The translations under genes were made by a program, and so were the position numbers. Shown here one piece after another: positions 35,407-44,537 of a DNA stretch of 64,000 bases. Source of the DNA: CALUVN01 sp944323595 (GTDB lineage: Bacteria > Cyanobacteriota > Vampirovibrionia > Gastranaerophilales > Gastranaerophilaceae); the NCBI GenBank assembly GCA_963931255.1, contig OZ006972.1:1178001-1242000 (forward strand), written 5' to 3'. Positions within the stretch are counted from its first letter, which is position 1. Each line of letters opens with the position of its first letter. The notes beneath the pieces are model-generated. The model searched no databases. It saw nothing but the letters and a program-made list of their open reading frames with translations, and was not told the DNA's origin.

Positions 35407-36057
35407 TTATACAATCTTGTATTTTAAGGCTTTCAGTGCTGCTTGTAATCTGTCATCTACTTCTAATTTTTGCAATATATTTGCAACGTGAGCTTTTGTT
35501 GTATTTATACTGATAACAAGTATCTGGGCTATTTCCATGTTACTATAGCCCTCTGTCATAAGTTTCAATATTTGTGCTTCTCTTGCTGTCAGGTCGTAGG
35601 CTTTGCGGTTGTCGTCAGAGATTTCCGCAGGTGAATGGGTGGTAGCTTTCAGAACTATGTGTGCCACATTAGGATCAAACCATGCTGCACCGTCTGCTAC
35701 TGATTGTACAACCTGTACGAGTCTTTGTGGATTAATTTCTTTTGAGCAATAAGCGTTTGCACCTGCTTTAAGACTGTCAAGCACCTCGTGTTCATCATTG
35801 TGGGAAGTCAGAATAATTATTTTTACGTCTTTGTTCATTGCATGGATTTGTTTTGTTGCTTCTATTCCGTTCATTTTCGGGAGTCCCAAATCCATGATTA
35901 CTACGTCTATTTTGTAATTACTGAAAAGGTTAATGGCAGTTTCTGCAGATTCTGCTTCATAAATATCTTCAACGTAGTCTACTCCGTCGAACGTTGTTTT
36001 TAAACCAAATCTTGTCAGTTCATGATCTTCTACTATCAGTATGTTTATTTTTTTCAT
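35407..36057 (-). CDS. NarL/FixJ-type response regulator
   Basis: This 216-aa protein has a REC domain with IVEDHELTRFGL, phospho-acceptor Asp in VVIMDLGLPKMNGIEA, ILTSHNDE and the switch Lys in YCSKEI. A LuxR-type HTH follows at 150-216 (LTAREAQILKLMTEGYSNMEIA). The start overlaps the TPR gene stop by 4 bases, so the two are translationally coupled. No partner histidine kinase is encoded next to it. The cluster's sensor input may come from the GAF domain of the HD-GYP protein or from a kinase elsewhere. Confidence 0.9.
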   Translation of the reverse strand: MKKINILIVEDHELTRFGLKTTFDGVDYVEDIYEAESAETAINLFSNYKIDVVIMDLGLPKMNGIEATKQIHAMNKDVKIIILTSHNDEHEVLDSLKAGANAYCSKEINPQRLVQVVQSVADGAAWFDPNVAHIVLKATTHSPAEISDDNRKAYDLTAREAQILKLMTEGYSNMEIAQILVISINTTKAHVANILQKLEVDDRLQAALKALKYKIV

Positions 36058-37598
36058 ATGCTTAATTCCTCTTTTGCAGGTGTAAAATCAGGATTAAGAA
36101 TTAAACTTTTTTTGAAGTTGTAAACTGCCTCGTTTAAATTTCCCTGATGCTTGTACATCAATCCTTGATAATAATAATATCTAAAATCATTTTCGTCAAT
36201 ATAGTTAGCTACAGCGAGATACTGGTGAGCGGTATCAAAGTTTTGTCTTTCTATTTCACAGCGGGCAAGGTCAATCCAGCCGTCTATAAAATACGGGTTT
36301 AGCGCAACTGATTTTTTCAGGTATGCAAGTTCCTTGCTCTTATCAAATAATCCTATGTGATAATAAGAGAGATAAGATGACGAAGTTGCTTTCAATATTC
36401 TTGCATATAATTCATTTGCTTTTTTGTTATCGCCGAGTTTCTGGTATGTAAGGGCGACTTTTTCGGAATTTTCAAAGGAATGTTTATCTTTTGATTCCGC
36501 ATTTTTGTAATATTTCAACGCAGTTTTGTAATCAGCATCTTTAAAGCTTAAATCCCCGAGTACAGACAGCGCAAGACTGTTGCCTCCGTCAAGTTTGTTT
36601 GCTTTTGTAGCCATATCAAGTGCTTTTTCAAAGTCATGATTATCGAAATATACTCTTGAGAGCAGTGCATAAATATCTTTGTTGTACTTTTTCTTTGTAG
36701 TAATAGCACCCTGCAAAGTACGGATAGCTTTTATCGGTTCGTTTTCATAATAATAGTAATAGCCAAGGTAATATTTTTTTGTAATTTCATTTTTCTTAGC
36801 GAGGTAATTTACGTACATTTCAAGGGAGTTTGTTTTTCTGACAAATTCTGTAGAGGTCAGATTCTGGGATTTAATATATTCTACCAGTTTAAGTGCTTCG
36901 TTACCCTGTTTATTTTGTGCGAGGATTTCGGCTTTAAGCCTTTTGTAATTCAAATTTTGCGGATTCATTGATATTGCGGTATTTATGTAATTTTCAGCTT
37001 CAAGGTAGTTATTTGAGCGGAAAAAGCCGAGTGCCGCAATATAGTTTGCATAATCCGAATTTGCCATAAGTGTCGTGTTTTTAAGCAGTTCTTCCGTTGC
37101 TTCACGGCTCTGGGCATTATAATTTATATTGGAAAAAACTTCTCCGAGATATATTTCATCGGCCTGTGAGAGTTTTTTAGACGGAAAATAATAGTGTTTG
37201 ATATCATCTGCCATAACAGCTGTTAAATCTTTATCACCGGCTTTGGATATTGCATAATCGGAAAGTGAGAAAAATCCTATGTATGCAAGTTTTTCAGAAA
37301 TCAGGATATATGCGGTATCACTCGGGGACATTGTTTCCAGCAGCACTTTGAAATCTGCGTACGAAGATTTGACGTTGCTTTGCATAAATCTGTCAAGTGC
37401 TATAACGTAGTGGTTATGAACGTCATTGTGAGTCAGAGTAACTTTTTTAGGCAGTTCTACTGTTGTGTTAACCGGAGTATCATTTCCGAAGTCAAGAGGG
37501 TTGGCAAATTTTATCAGGCTGAAACCGTCCGCTGCAAATGCAGACGAACCAATCATTACAGATATAGCTGCTATTGTTATTATGTTTTTTGACTTCAA
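36054..37598 (-). CDS. Exported TPR-repeat protein
   Basis: This 514-aa protein has a Sec signal peptide (MKSKNIITIAAISVMIGSSAFA-AD). Most of the mature part is TPR-type helix pairs. Clear repeats include SNNYLEAENYINTAISMNPQ, HDFEKALDMATKANKLDGGN, ADYKTALKYYKNAESKDK and GNLNEAVYNFKKSLILNPD. It is expected in the periplasm or on the outer surface as a scaffold. It begins 2 bases after the HD-GYP gene stop and overlaps the response-regulator start, placing an envelope protein inside a signalling operon. Confidence 0.8.
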   Translation of the reverse strand: MKSKNIITIAAISVMIGSSAFAADGFSLIKFANPLDFGNDTPVNTTVELPKKVTLTHNDVHNHYVIALDRFMQSNVKSSYADFKVLLETMSPSDTAYILISEKLAYIGFFSLSDYAISKAGDKDLTAVMADDIKHYYFPSKKLSQADEIYLGEVFSNINYNAQSREATEELLKNTTLMANSDYANYIAALGFFRSNNYLEAENYINTAISMNPQNLNYKRLKAEILAQNKQGNEALKLVEYIKSQNLTSTEFVRKTNSLEMYVNYLAKKNEITKKYYLGYYYYYENEPIKAIRTLQGAITTKKKYNKDIYALLSRVYFDNHDFEKALDMATKANKLDGGNSLALSVLGDLSFKDADYKTALKYYKNAESKDKHSFENSEKVALTYQKLGDNKKANELYARILKATSSSYLSYYHIGLFDKSKELAYLKKSVALNPYFIDGWIDLARCEIERQNFDTAHQYLAVANYIDENDFRYYYYQGLMYKHQGNLNEAVYNFKKSLILNPDFTPAKEELSI

Positions 37599-37600
37599 AA

Positions 37601-39340
37601 TTAATCCTCAATATTATCTATTTTACCCTGATAGTAATAATTAAACAAGTTTACAATATTTTTTTGTTCTTCTGAAGCGTTTTCATCGTTTGTGAAGTTA
37701 TAAATATCTCTCAGGTTATAATGACTTAAAATTTCGCTGTCAGCATCCGTCAGGTTGTTATGATTTTCGGTCAGGAAAACTTTAACTATTTTGTCCGTAG
37801 ATATTTTCAGGAATTCATCTACGATATTTTTATCAAAATGTGTTCCTGAATCTTTTATAAGGATATTTATTACATTTGCAATAGGCATTTTATCACGATA
37901 GTGACGGCGTGAGGTTATGGCATCAAAGACATCGGATACTGCCAGAATTCTTCCCCCGTAAGGGATTTCTTCACCTTTTAACTGTCTGTAGTAGCCGGTA
38001 CCGTCATATTTTTCGTGGTGAGAGCAGGCAATTTCAGTTATCATTTTGAAATCGTCTGACATATAAATTTTGTCTAAAATATTATGTGTAATTCTAACGT
38101 GTTCCTGAATATGCTTGTATTCTTCCGGTGTTAATTTACCTTCTTTTTGAAGCACCGAGTCACGAATTCCGATTTTGCCTATATCGTGGAGCGCGGCTGC
38201 TTTTTCAATAATCTCTTTGTACTTGTCATCAAGATTCAGTTGATTTGCTATAAGCATAGAATAAAGTTTTACTCTGAGAGAGTGACCTGCTGTAATTTTA
38301 TCGCGGGCATCTATAGAAGCAGCAAGTGTATTAATAAAACTGTCAAACAGTTCTTTTTGCTCTCTGTAGAGTTCTTGTTGTTGTTGGAAAAGCTGTGCAT
38401 TTTCAAGTGCAATGCTTGCACTGCCGCCGATTGCGGTCAGGAGGTCTTCATCACTTTTGGTGAAGAGTCCGTTATGTTTATTCAAAACCTGAAATGCACC
38501 TATGATTTCCTGATTGTTGTTTTTTATAGGCATACAAAGAATTGTTCTGGTTGTATAGCCGCTTTTTGAATCTACGTCTTTATTAAACCTTGCATCGGTG
38601 TATGCATCCGCGATATTCAAGGTCTCTCCGGTTTGAACAACGTATCCTGCAAGCCCTTTATCCGCAGGAAATCTGATTTCCTGATTTTCCATACCTAAGG
38701 CGACCTTTGACCAGAGTTCATTTTTTTCTTTATCCCACAGGAACACTGTACAGCGATCTGCCTGAATTGCTGTTTTAGTTTCTTCCGCAATAACTTTAAG
38801 CAGGACATTTATATCCGTAAGGGCTGAAATTGACTGACCTATTTTTACAAGTGAAACGAGCGGGTCGCTTTTCAGAGGCATTGTAAAATCCATTCCGTTT
38901 TTAACCTGTTTAATTCTTGTCAGAATGTAGCCCATCATAGAGAATTCGTCGCAATCTTGAGCGAAATTTCTTGCATTATTGTAATGGATAATTGCAAGGT
39001 CATTATTTTTTTCTCCAAAATCAAGGCTGCCAAGTGCAAATTCATTGAACAAATTAGCGGTTATATTTTTGGAAAATTTTGCCATATATGCACCGTCGTT
39101 AATCAGAGAAAGTGCTTTTGAATAATTTTTTCTGTCGATTGAATATTCGATTAATCCTATCATACTCAGGCATATTGAGATATATTCGCTTGCATTTAGT
39201 CCTGTAAATATTACCTGTGCATTTACAAATTTATTTTTTGCATCTTCATAATTTTTATCTTCTAATAGCAAAAGTGCGGCTTTTACTAAATTTTTGCCAT
39301 CCTGTAATAGATTTTTATCTGTTTTTGATACCTGTTTCAT
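37601..39340 (-). CDS. GAF and HD-GYP domain protein (putative cyclic-di-GMP phosphodiesterase)
   Basis: This 579-aa cytoplasmic protein has a TPR-like helical region (1-150), a GAF domain (about 170-320: DRCTVFLWDKEKNELW, FPADKGLAGYVVQTGE) and an HD-GYP domain (about 340-530). The metal and signature positions include GHSLRVKLYS, LHDIGKIG, HHEKYDGTGYYRQLKG, and AVSDVFDAITSRRHYR. The GYP tripeptide reads GYY; the metal ligands appear kept. HD-GYP enzymes degrade c-di-GMP or related dinucleotides. It heads a co-directional cluster with a TPR protein and two response regulators. Confidence 0.88.
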   Translation of the reverse strand: MKQVSKTDKNLLQDGKNLVKAALLLLEDKNYEDAKNKFVNAQVIFTGLNASEYISICLSMIGLIEYSIDRKNYSKALSLINDGAYMAKFSKNITANLFNEFALGSLDFGEKNNDLAIIHYNNARNFAQDCDEFSMMGYILTRIKQVKNGMDFTMPLKSDPLVSLVKIGQSISALTDINVLLKVIAEETKTAIQADRCTVFLWDKEKNELWSKVALGMENQEIRFPADKGLAGYVVQTGETLNIADAYTDARFNKDVDSKSGYTTRTILCMPIKNNNQEIIGAFQVLNKHNGLFTKSDEDLLTAIGGSASIALENAQLFQQQQELYREQKELFDSFINTLAASIDARDKITAGHSLRVKLYSMLIANQLNLDDKYKEIIEKAAALHDIGKIGIRDSVLQKEGKLTPEEYKHIQEHVRITHNILDKIYMSDDFKMITEIACSHHEKYDGTGYYRQLKGEEIPYGGRILAVSDVFDAITSRRHYRDKMPIANVINILIKDSGTHFDKNIVDEFLKISTDKIVKVFLTENHNNLTDADSEILSHYNLRDIYNFTNDENASEEQKNIVNLFNYYYQGKIDNIED

Positions 39341-39446
39341 AACCGACCTTTAACACCAACTCTTCCTGTAATCACTAATTTACAATTCCATATTTATATT
39401 GTACAATATTTTTTATAATATTACAATGTTTTTGGGAGCGAAAAAG

Positions 39447-40139
39447 ATGAATAAAATTACCATATTAATTCCTGTATACAATGAAGTGAACACACTTGAA
39501 CAAATTTTGAAAAAAGTTGAGGATGCCTCATTTTGCGGTTTGCAAAAAGAAATTATATTGATAGATGACTGTTCAACAGACGGGACAAAAGATTTATATC
39601 CAAAATTCAATGATAAGTATAAAATTCTCTATCACGAAAAAAATCAGGGCAAAGGTGCAGCTTTAAGAACCGGTTTTGAAGCTGCAACAGGTGATATTGT
39701 GGTAATACAGGACGCGGATTTGGAGTATGATCCGGTGGATTATGAACCTTTAATACAGCTTATACTGGACGGAAAAGCTGATGTGTGCTATGGTTCAAGA
39801 TTGTCAGGCGGAAAGCCGAGCCGCTCTTTTATGTTCCACCATTTGCTCGGAAATAAATTTTTATCTTTGCTGACAAATATTTTGTACGGTTCAACACTGA
39901 CAGATATGGAAACCTGCTATAAGGCGTTCAGACGTGAATTTATTAAAGATATTAAAATTAAATCAGACAGATTTGATTTTGAGCCGGAGATTACGGCAAA
40001 AGTTCTTAAAAAAGGTGCAAGACTTTATGAACTTCCTATTTCTTACTACGGCAGAGAATTTGCCGAGGGTAAAAAAATTACATGGCGAGATGGTATCCAT
40101 GCAATTATTGCACTGGTAAGATTTAGATTTACGGACTAA
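39447..40139 (+). CDS. Family 2 glycosyltransferase (dolichyl/polyprenyl-phosphate mannosyl- or glucosyltransferase type)
   Basis: ATG 39447 is preceded by GGGAGCG, giving 230 aa. The GT-A fold motifs are present: ILIPVYNEVNTLEQIL, IDDCSTDGTKDL, HEKNQGKGAALRTGFEAATGD and QDADLEYDP (DxD metal site), then GSRLSGG, TDMETCYKAFRR and the ITWRDGIHAI tail. This matches the DPM1/DPG-synthase subgroup, which transfers a sugar from a nucleotide donor to polyprenyl phosphate. No membrane anchor is seen. The gene converges on, and overlaps by 11 bases, a phosphohexomutase gene, which could supply its donor pathway. Confidence 0.88.
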   Translation: MNKITILIPVYNEVNTLEQILKKVEDASFCGLQKEIILIDDCSTDGTKDLYPKFNDKYKILYHEKNQGKGAALRTGFEAATGDIVVIQDADLEYDPVDYEPLIQLILDGKADVCYGSRLSGGKPSRSFMFHHLLGNKFLSLLTNILYGSTLTDMETCYKAFRREFIKDIKIKSDRFDFEPEITAKVLKKGARLYELPISYYGREFAEGKKITWRDGIHAIIALVRFRFTD

Positions 40140-41505
40140 CCAGAGTTTTTAGTTCTTCTATTTTTGTCATGCTGTCGCTTTCAAAATATATTCTTAAAAG
40201 CGGCTCTGTTCCGCTCGGGCGTACTAAAATCCAGCTTGTATTATCTGAAAGATATAGTTTGACTCCATCTTTTGTATCTTTTTTTATAACGGAATACTGA
40301 CCGATATGTCCGGTATTTTTGTATTTTTCCAGAACAGGTTCGACTTCATTTCTGTTTGCAAGTTTTAAGTCGATTCTGTCGTTGTAAAAATGGCAGCCCG
40401 CAAGGTCATATAAATCTTTTTGCAGTTCTGTGAGTTTTTTATTTTCATAAGCCATTGCTTCAAAAACAAGTAAATTGGCAAGCAGCCCGTCTTTTTCTGG
40501 GATATGCCCCTGAATACTTAACCCGCCGGATTCTTCTCCGCCGATTACCGGATTAAATTCCCGCATTGCAGCTCCGACATGCTTAAATCCTACTGCTGTT
40601 TCTATGACTTCTACCCCGAGTTTTTCTGCAACTTTATTCAGTAAAAGGCTTGCTCCTACTGTTTTTACAAGAGGACCGTTCAGGTTTTTATGTTTTTTCA
40701 AATGCATTAAAAGTATTGCAATGATTTCATTTGGAGTTACATACTCTCCGGCTTCATTTATAACCCCGAATCTGTCGGCATCTCCGTCATTGGCGCAGCC
40801 TATGGAATTTGGTACTGACTTAACTTTTTCAATAAGTTCTTTTATGTATTTGGGTTTAGGTTCGGGCATGCCGCCGCCAAAATTAGGGTCGTGGCTCATG
40901 TGCAGGCTCATATAAGGAATATTTTCCAGTTCTAAAATTTTGTCAAAATATCCTATGCTTGCAGAATAAAGCCCGTCAAAAATTATGTTTGTTTTGAGTG
41001 TCCGTATTTTGTCAAAATCAACAAGAGTTTTAATGTGTTCATAATATCTGTTAAAGAAATCAACTTTTTTAATAGTGCCGTTTCGTTGTTTTTGAGGCTT
41101 TTGTCCCAGATTTCGGGTAAGTTCATCTGTGATTTCCGTTGTCGCGGGGCCTGCGTAATCCGGAATAAATTTCATTCCGAGATATTCCGGCGGATTGTGG
41201 GAAGCCGTGAACATAATTGCACAGGCGTTTAAATCCTTTGCTCCGTAAGCAAGTACAGGAGTCGGAACGACTCTTTCGCTGTATTGAACATTAAATCCGA
41301 TATCAGCGAGTAATTTAGCACATTCTTCAGAAAATTTATCCGCCATATTACGCGGGTCATAGCCTATTATTACGGGCTTATCTATCCCGAAATTGTCCAG
41401 AATATATTTGCCTATGGCTTTTGTTACTGTTTCAACGTTTTCTTTATTAAAATCTTTTCCGACTACGGCTCGCCAGCCGTCTGTTCCAAACTTGATATTT
41501 TCCAT
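40129..41505 (-). CDS. Phosphoglucomutase/phosphomannomutase family protein
   Basis: This alpha-D-phosphohexomutase (458 aa) interconverts sugar 1- and 6-phosphates. Motifs: KFGTDGWRAVVG at the N-terminus, the catalytic phosphoserine loop TASHNPPEYLGMK near residue 100, the metal loop NDGDADRFG near 240, the sugar-binding GEESGGLS, and the phosphate-binding RPSGTEPLLRIY at the C-terminus. Whether glucose or mannose is preferred cannot be decided. A divergent promoter region of 60 bases separates it from pheA. Confidence 0.92.
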   Translation of the reverse strand: MENIKFGTDGWRAVVGKDFNKENVETVTKAIGKYILDNFGIDKPVIIGYDPRNMADKFSEECAKLLADIGFNVQYSERVVPTPVLAYGAKDLNACAIMFTASHNPPEYLGMKFIPDYAGPATTEITDELTRNLGQKPQKQRNGTIKKVDFFNRYYEHIKTLVDFDKIRTLKTNIIFDGLYSASIGYFDKILELENIPYMSLHMSHDPNFGGGMPEPKPKYIKELIEKVKSVPNSIGCANDGDADRFGVINEAGEYVTPNEIIAILLMHLKKHKNLNGPLVKTVGASLLLNKVAEKLGVEVIETAVGFKHVGAAMREFNPVIGGEESGGLSIQGHIPEKDGLLANLLVFEAMAYENKKLTELQKDLYDLAGCHFYNDRIDLKLANRNEVEPVLEKYKNTGHIGQYSVIKKDTKDGVKLYLSDNTSWILVRPSGTEPLLRIYFESDSMTKIEELKTLVSP

Positions 41506-41565
41506 TTGCTCTTCTTTTCTTTAATGATATAATCATCATAAAAGAAATACGGAGTTAAGTAAATA

Positions 41566-42417
41566 ATGAAATTTGATAATATTGACGAACTTGTATACCT
41601 CGGACCGACTGGCTCTTTTACGGAAATGGCAAAAGATTTATTCTGCAACAAATATAATATAGTTGCTTACAACCGTCCGATGCAAACAATTCGTCAGGTT
41701 ATAGAATACATTGATACAAATCCTAATATGCTCGGGGTTCTTCCTGTTGAAAATTCCATAGAGGGTACAGTCAGAGAAAATCTTGACAACCTTATGATGA
41801 CAAAAAATCCTAATATCAGAATTCTGTCTGAAATTTCAATGCCTATCCGCCATTGTTTACTGGCAAGGACAACTGAAATTTACAGTATAGAAAATATAAT
41901 TTCACATCCGCAGGCACTTGCGCAATGTCAGGGATTTATAAATCATGAAATGCCCCGCAATATTAATGTAATAGAGGCTGCAAGTACTGCGGAAGCTGCT
42001 CGCAGTCTGCAAAATTACAACCTTACTTATGCGGCTATAGGCAGTAAAAAAACAGCGGAAGTTTATTATTTGAATGTTTTGAAAGAAAATATTAACGATG
42101 ATAAGTCTAACAGAACAAGGTTTGTTCTGATTGGCGATTTTGAAACGGAAGAAACCGGAAAAGATAAAACAACACTTGCATTTTCTACCAAAAATAAGCC
42201 CGGTGCGCTTTTAGATGTGCTGCAGGTGTTTATGGATTATAATATAAATCTTTCACATATTTCTTCCCGTCCGTCTAAGGAAAAATTCGGGGAATACATT
42301 TTTATCGTAAATTTTGACGGACACATGAGGGATAAAAAAATAATGAAAACTATTCAAGCAGTGAAAGACAGAGCTATATTTTTCAGATTTTTGGGTTCTT
42401 ATGAACGCGAAGATTAA
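41566..42417 (+). CDS. pheA: Prephenate dehydratase
   Basis: This monofunctional 283-aa enzyme converts prephenate to phenylpyruvate in phenylalanine synthesis. Domain 1-190: YLGPTGSFTEMA, VLPVENSIEGTV, ISHPQALAQCQGFI, and the catalytic Thr in SNRTRFVLIG. The C-terminal ACT domain (195-280) has KNKPGALLDVLQVF and LSHISSRPSKEKFGEYIF, the allosteric Phe-binding signatures GAL and ESRP-like. No chorismate mutase domain is fused. DAHP synthase earlier in the window belongs to the same pathway. Confidence 0.94.
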   Translation: MKFDNIDELVYLGPTGSFTEMAKDLFCNKYNIVAYNRPMQTIRQVIEYIDTNPNMLGVLPVENSIEGTVRENLDNLMMTKNPNIRILSEISMPIRHCLLARTTEIYSIENIISHPQALAQCQGFINHEMPRNINVIEAASTAEAARSLQNYNLTYAAIGSKKTAEVYYLNVLKENINDDKSNRTRFVLIGDFETEETGKDKTTLAFSTKNKPGALLDVLQVFMDYNINLSHISSRPSKEKFGEYIFIVNFDGHMRDKKIMKTIQAVKDRAIFFRFLGSYERED

Positions 42418-42454
42418 TTATTTAATATTATTTATTCTCTTGAATATTAGTTGT

Positions 42455-42688
42455 TTAATCAATACCGTTAACCAATTCCGATAATTTTATATTCAGGGCA
42501 CGGGCTATGCGGTGTAAAGTTATAATTGTAGGTGCTTTTTCTGCTCGTTCAATACATCCGATAAAATTTCTCGCAGAATTAATTTTAAATGCTAAATCTT
42601 CTTGCGATATGCCGTTTTTTAATCTGTGTGTTCTTATATTTTGTCCTAACTTTATAAGTAGCTGAGCTTTTTCTTTTGCTTGACTCAT
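42455..42688 (-). CDS. XRE-family (Cro/CI-type) transcriptional regulator
   Basis: This 77-aa protein is essentially one helix-turn-helix domain: NIRTHRLKNGISQEDLAFKINSARNFIGCIERAEKAPTIITL with typical HTH_3 spacing. Its start codon abuts a perfect palindrome shared with the promoter side of the divergent prepilin-like gene, so autoregulation and control of that gene are likely. Its own Shine-Dalgarno (AGGTGG) lies inside the palindrome. Confidence 0.85.
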   Translation of the reverse strand: MSQAKEKAQLLIKLGQNIRTHRLKNGISQEDLAFKINSARNFIGCIERAEKAPTIITLHRIARALNIKLSELVNGID

Positions 42689-42737
42689 ACCACCTATTGT
42701 GGTACATTATTATAGAAGTTACTACCACCTATAGGTG
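42688..42737. promoter_or_regulatory. Twin operator-like palindromes in a divergent control region
   Basis: TACCAC-CTATT-GTGGTA (42688-42704) and CACCTATAGGTG (42726-42737) share the ACCACCTAT half and lie 21 bases apart, about two helical turns, between the XRE regulator and the prepilin-like gene. A TATTATAG segment between them could be a -10 element. This is the expected layout for repressor dimers acting on both directions. Confidence 0.6.
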
Positions 42738-42749
42738 TCATGGAGGTAT

Positions 42750-43415
42750 ATGAAAAAAGCTTTTACTCTTGCAGAGGTTTTGATTACTTTAGGAATAATA
42801 GGTGTGGTTGCAGCAATGACACTCCCTACTCTAATTCAGGATTATAAAAATAAAGTTGTTGAAACCCGTCTGGCGCATTTTTATTCTGTTATGAATCAGG
42901 CAATCAGGCTGTCTGAAGTTGAAAACGGTGATAAATCATATTGGTTTAATGAACACGCTGGAGGCTGGAATGAAGATCATACTGAAAATGCTAAATTAGT
43001 CTGGCTTGAAAAGTATATATTACCATATATGAATGGAGTTAAATGCGTTATTCATGACGATATGTACCAGGAGTTACCTGTTTGTTATTTACCTAACGGC
43101 GGCGCGTTTGCCAGTTATAATACTGCAGTTAACAGAGATTGGATATATTGGACCGGAGATCCCAGAAAGTGTAATCCGCATCATACTGAAAATATTGGAA
43201 CTTGTTCATTTGCTTTTTTCTATAATCCTAATTCTAAATCTAATTCATTAAAAAATAGTATAGAACCGTGGAAACTCGGGTGGGATGGCACGAAAGAAAT
43301 GCTATACCGTGAATGTATGAATAATGAAGAAACTTATGACAGACCTTGTGCTGCCATAATTCAATATAACGGTTGGAAAATCCCTGATGATTACCCGTAT
43401 AAGGTCAGATATTAA
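42750..43415 (+). CDS. Type IV pilin-like / pseudopilin protein
   Basis: ATG 42750 follows GGAGGT, giving 221 aa. The N-terminus (MKKAFTLAEVLITLGIIGVV) is a class III prepilin leader plus hydrophobic alpha-helix with the conserved Glu at +5; the residue before the cleavage site is Ala rather than the usual Gly. A globular domain follows, with Trp/Tyr-rich sequence and several Cys (CVIHDD, CYLPNGG, CNPHH, CSFAF, CMNNEE, CAAI) that could form disulfides. Such proteins assemble in type IV pili or type II-like secretion pseudopili. No assembly genes are adjacent. It is probably controlled by the divergent XRE regulator. Confidence 0.85.
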   Translation: MKKAFTLAEVLITLGIIGVVAAMTLPTLIQDYKNKVVETRLAHFYSVMNQAIRLSEVENGDKSYWFNEHAGGWNEDHTENAKLVWLEKYILPYMNGVKCVIHDDMYQELPVCYLPNGGAFASYNTAVNRDWIYWTGDPRKCNPHHTENIGTCSFAFFYNPNSKSNSLKNSIEPWKLGWDGTKEMLYRECMNNEETYDRPCAAIIQYNGWKIPDDYPYKVRY

Positions 43416-43443
43416 GAGTATATTCTTTTGAGTCTGCAGCAGC

Positions 43444-43473
43444 TTGACGGATTTTCAGCAAACGTGGTAAAAT
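43444..43473 (+). promoter_or_regulatory. Promoter of the tail-fibre-like gene pair
   Basis: TTGACG (43444-43449) and TAAAAT (43468-43473) are separated by 18 bases, roughly 55 bases before the start codon. Confidence 0.5.
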
Positions 43474-43528
43474 AGAGTATCACACACCTCAACAAAGAAT
43501 TGCCGGAAAGGAATTTCAGGCAAAATTT

Positions 43529-44164
43529 ATGAGTACAAATCCTATTATACCTTATACGTTTGTCCCCGGTACAAAGGCAAAGGCACAGGAAATTAACGCA
43601 AATTTTATCTCTGTTGCTGACCAGATTCAGACTAATAGCGATTATGTGAACCAAAAGGTGAGCGAACTGGATGATGCAATTACGCTTGCTGTTACAAATT
43701 CAGATAATCATTTTGACGATGTGGAAGAAACACTTGAGACAAAAGCCAATAAAGATTTGTCAAATATTACGAAACTTGCATCAACTTCTGCAAAAGGGCT
43801 TACGTGGTTTGGAACGGCTACAGGTAACGTTGCCGCCACAAGACCTGCAGTTATTGTGACTGCATACAGTTCCGGTTCTACATGGTACAGGCTATATTCT
43901 GACAAATGGATTGAACAGGGCGGCATTACTGCAACAAGTAACAGTGCAGATTCCACTGTAACCATTACATTCCCGAAAGCTTTTAAAGATACAAATTATT
44001 CATTCCGTTACTCGGCACTGTGTAGTGATCTTGTGTATAACACATATTATTTCCCGAAACTTGATGTAGGCAGTTATACGTCAGCTAAAAATGCAAATCT
44101 GCAGTTAATGCTTGCTGCCAAGTTTAAACGTGTTGTCTGGTCTGCAGCGGGTTATATAAATTAA
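43529..44164 (+). CDS. Phage tail-fibre-like protein
   Basis: This 211-aa protein has an N-terminal FVPGTKAKAQEINANF segment and a coiled-coil-like stretch (residues 25-80). The C-terminal beta-rich receptor-binding type domain has WYRLYSDKWIEQGG, STVTITFPKAFKDTNYSF and FKRVVWSAAGYI. The W-x-R-x-Y-S-D-x-W-x-E-Q-G-G and P-x-x-F-x-D-x-x-Y blocks are characteristic of phage tail-fibre tips. No capsid, terminase or integrase is nearby. Either this is a prophage remnant or a domesticated adhesin/tailocin tip. Confidence 0.7.
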   Translation: MSTNPIIPYTFVPGTKAKAQEINANFISVADQIQTNSDYVNQKVSELDDAITLAVTNSDNHFDDVEETLETKANKDLSNITKLASTSAKGLTWFGTATGNVAATRPAVIVTAYSSGSTWYRLYSDKWIEQGGITATSNSADSTVTITFPKAFKDTNYSFRYSALCSDLVYNTYYFPKLDVGSYTSAKNANLQLMLAAKFKRVVWSAAGYIN

Positions 44165-44185
44165 AGTGAAAGGAGAAATAAATTT

Positions 44186-44530
44186 ATGTCATATACTGAT
44201 GAAGCTTATACACAGATGGCAATTCAAGCCAATGAAACAGGTAAAATGCTCTATATTGTGAACGGAGAATTAGAGATTAATGAACCGGATTACTACATCT
44301 GTATCGGGAATACTAACGAAACTGACGGAACATTAAATCCTGATTTCGGTAAAGTTAATAAAGATTTGCAAATTGCACAAATTCAGGAGCAGTTGTTTAT
44401 GCTGGATCAGAAACGCATCAGGGCTGTTTGTGAGCCTGAATTGAAAGATACGGAATCCGGTGAAACATGGCTTGAATATTATAATGCTCAAATAGTTGAA
44501 CTCCGTAATCAGCTTGCGGAACTTCAATAA
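44186..44530 (+). CDS. Small phage-like protein, possible tail-fibre assembly factor
   Basis: This 114-aa protein has AAAGGAG before the start, 21 bases after the tail-fibre-like gene. The C-terminal half is a helix with the phage-like pattern LFMLDQKRIRAVCEPE, then GETWLEYYNAQIVELRNQLAEL. Similar helical tails occur in small tail-associated or fibre-assembly proteins of Firmicutes phages. The N-terminal half is beta-rich and unfamiliar. Position and tight spacing suggest it is the partner of the fibre gene. A terminator follows directly, closing a two-gene unit. Confidence 0.55.
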   Translation: MSYTDEAYTQMAIQANETGKMLYIVNGELEINEPDYYICIGNTNETDGTLNPDFGKVNKDLQIAQIQEQLFMLDQKRIRAVCEPELKDTESGETWLEYYNAQIVELRNQLAELQ

Positions 44531-44537
44531 TTTTTCT

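Noticed and set aside
39399..39446. Upstream start for the glycosyltransferase
   Set aside because: The 16 extra residues are not family-like and ATG 39447 has a proper Shine-Dalgarno.
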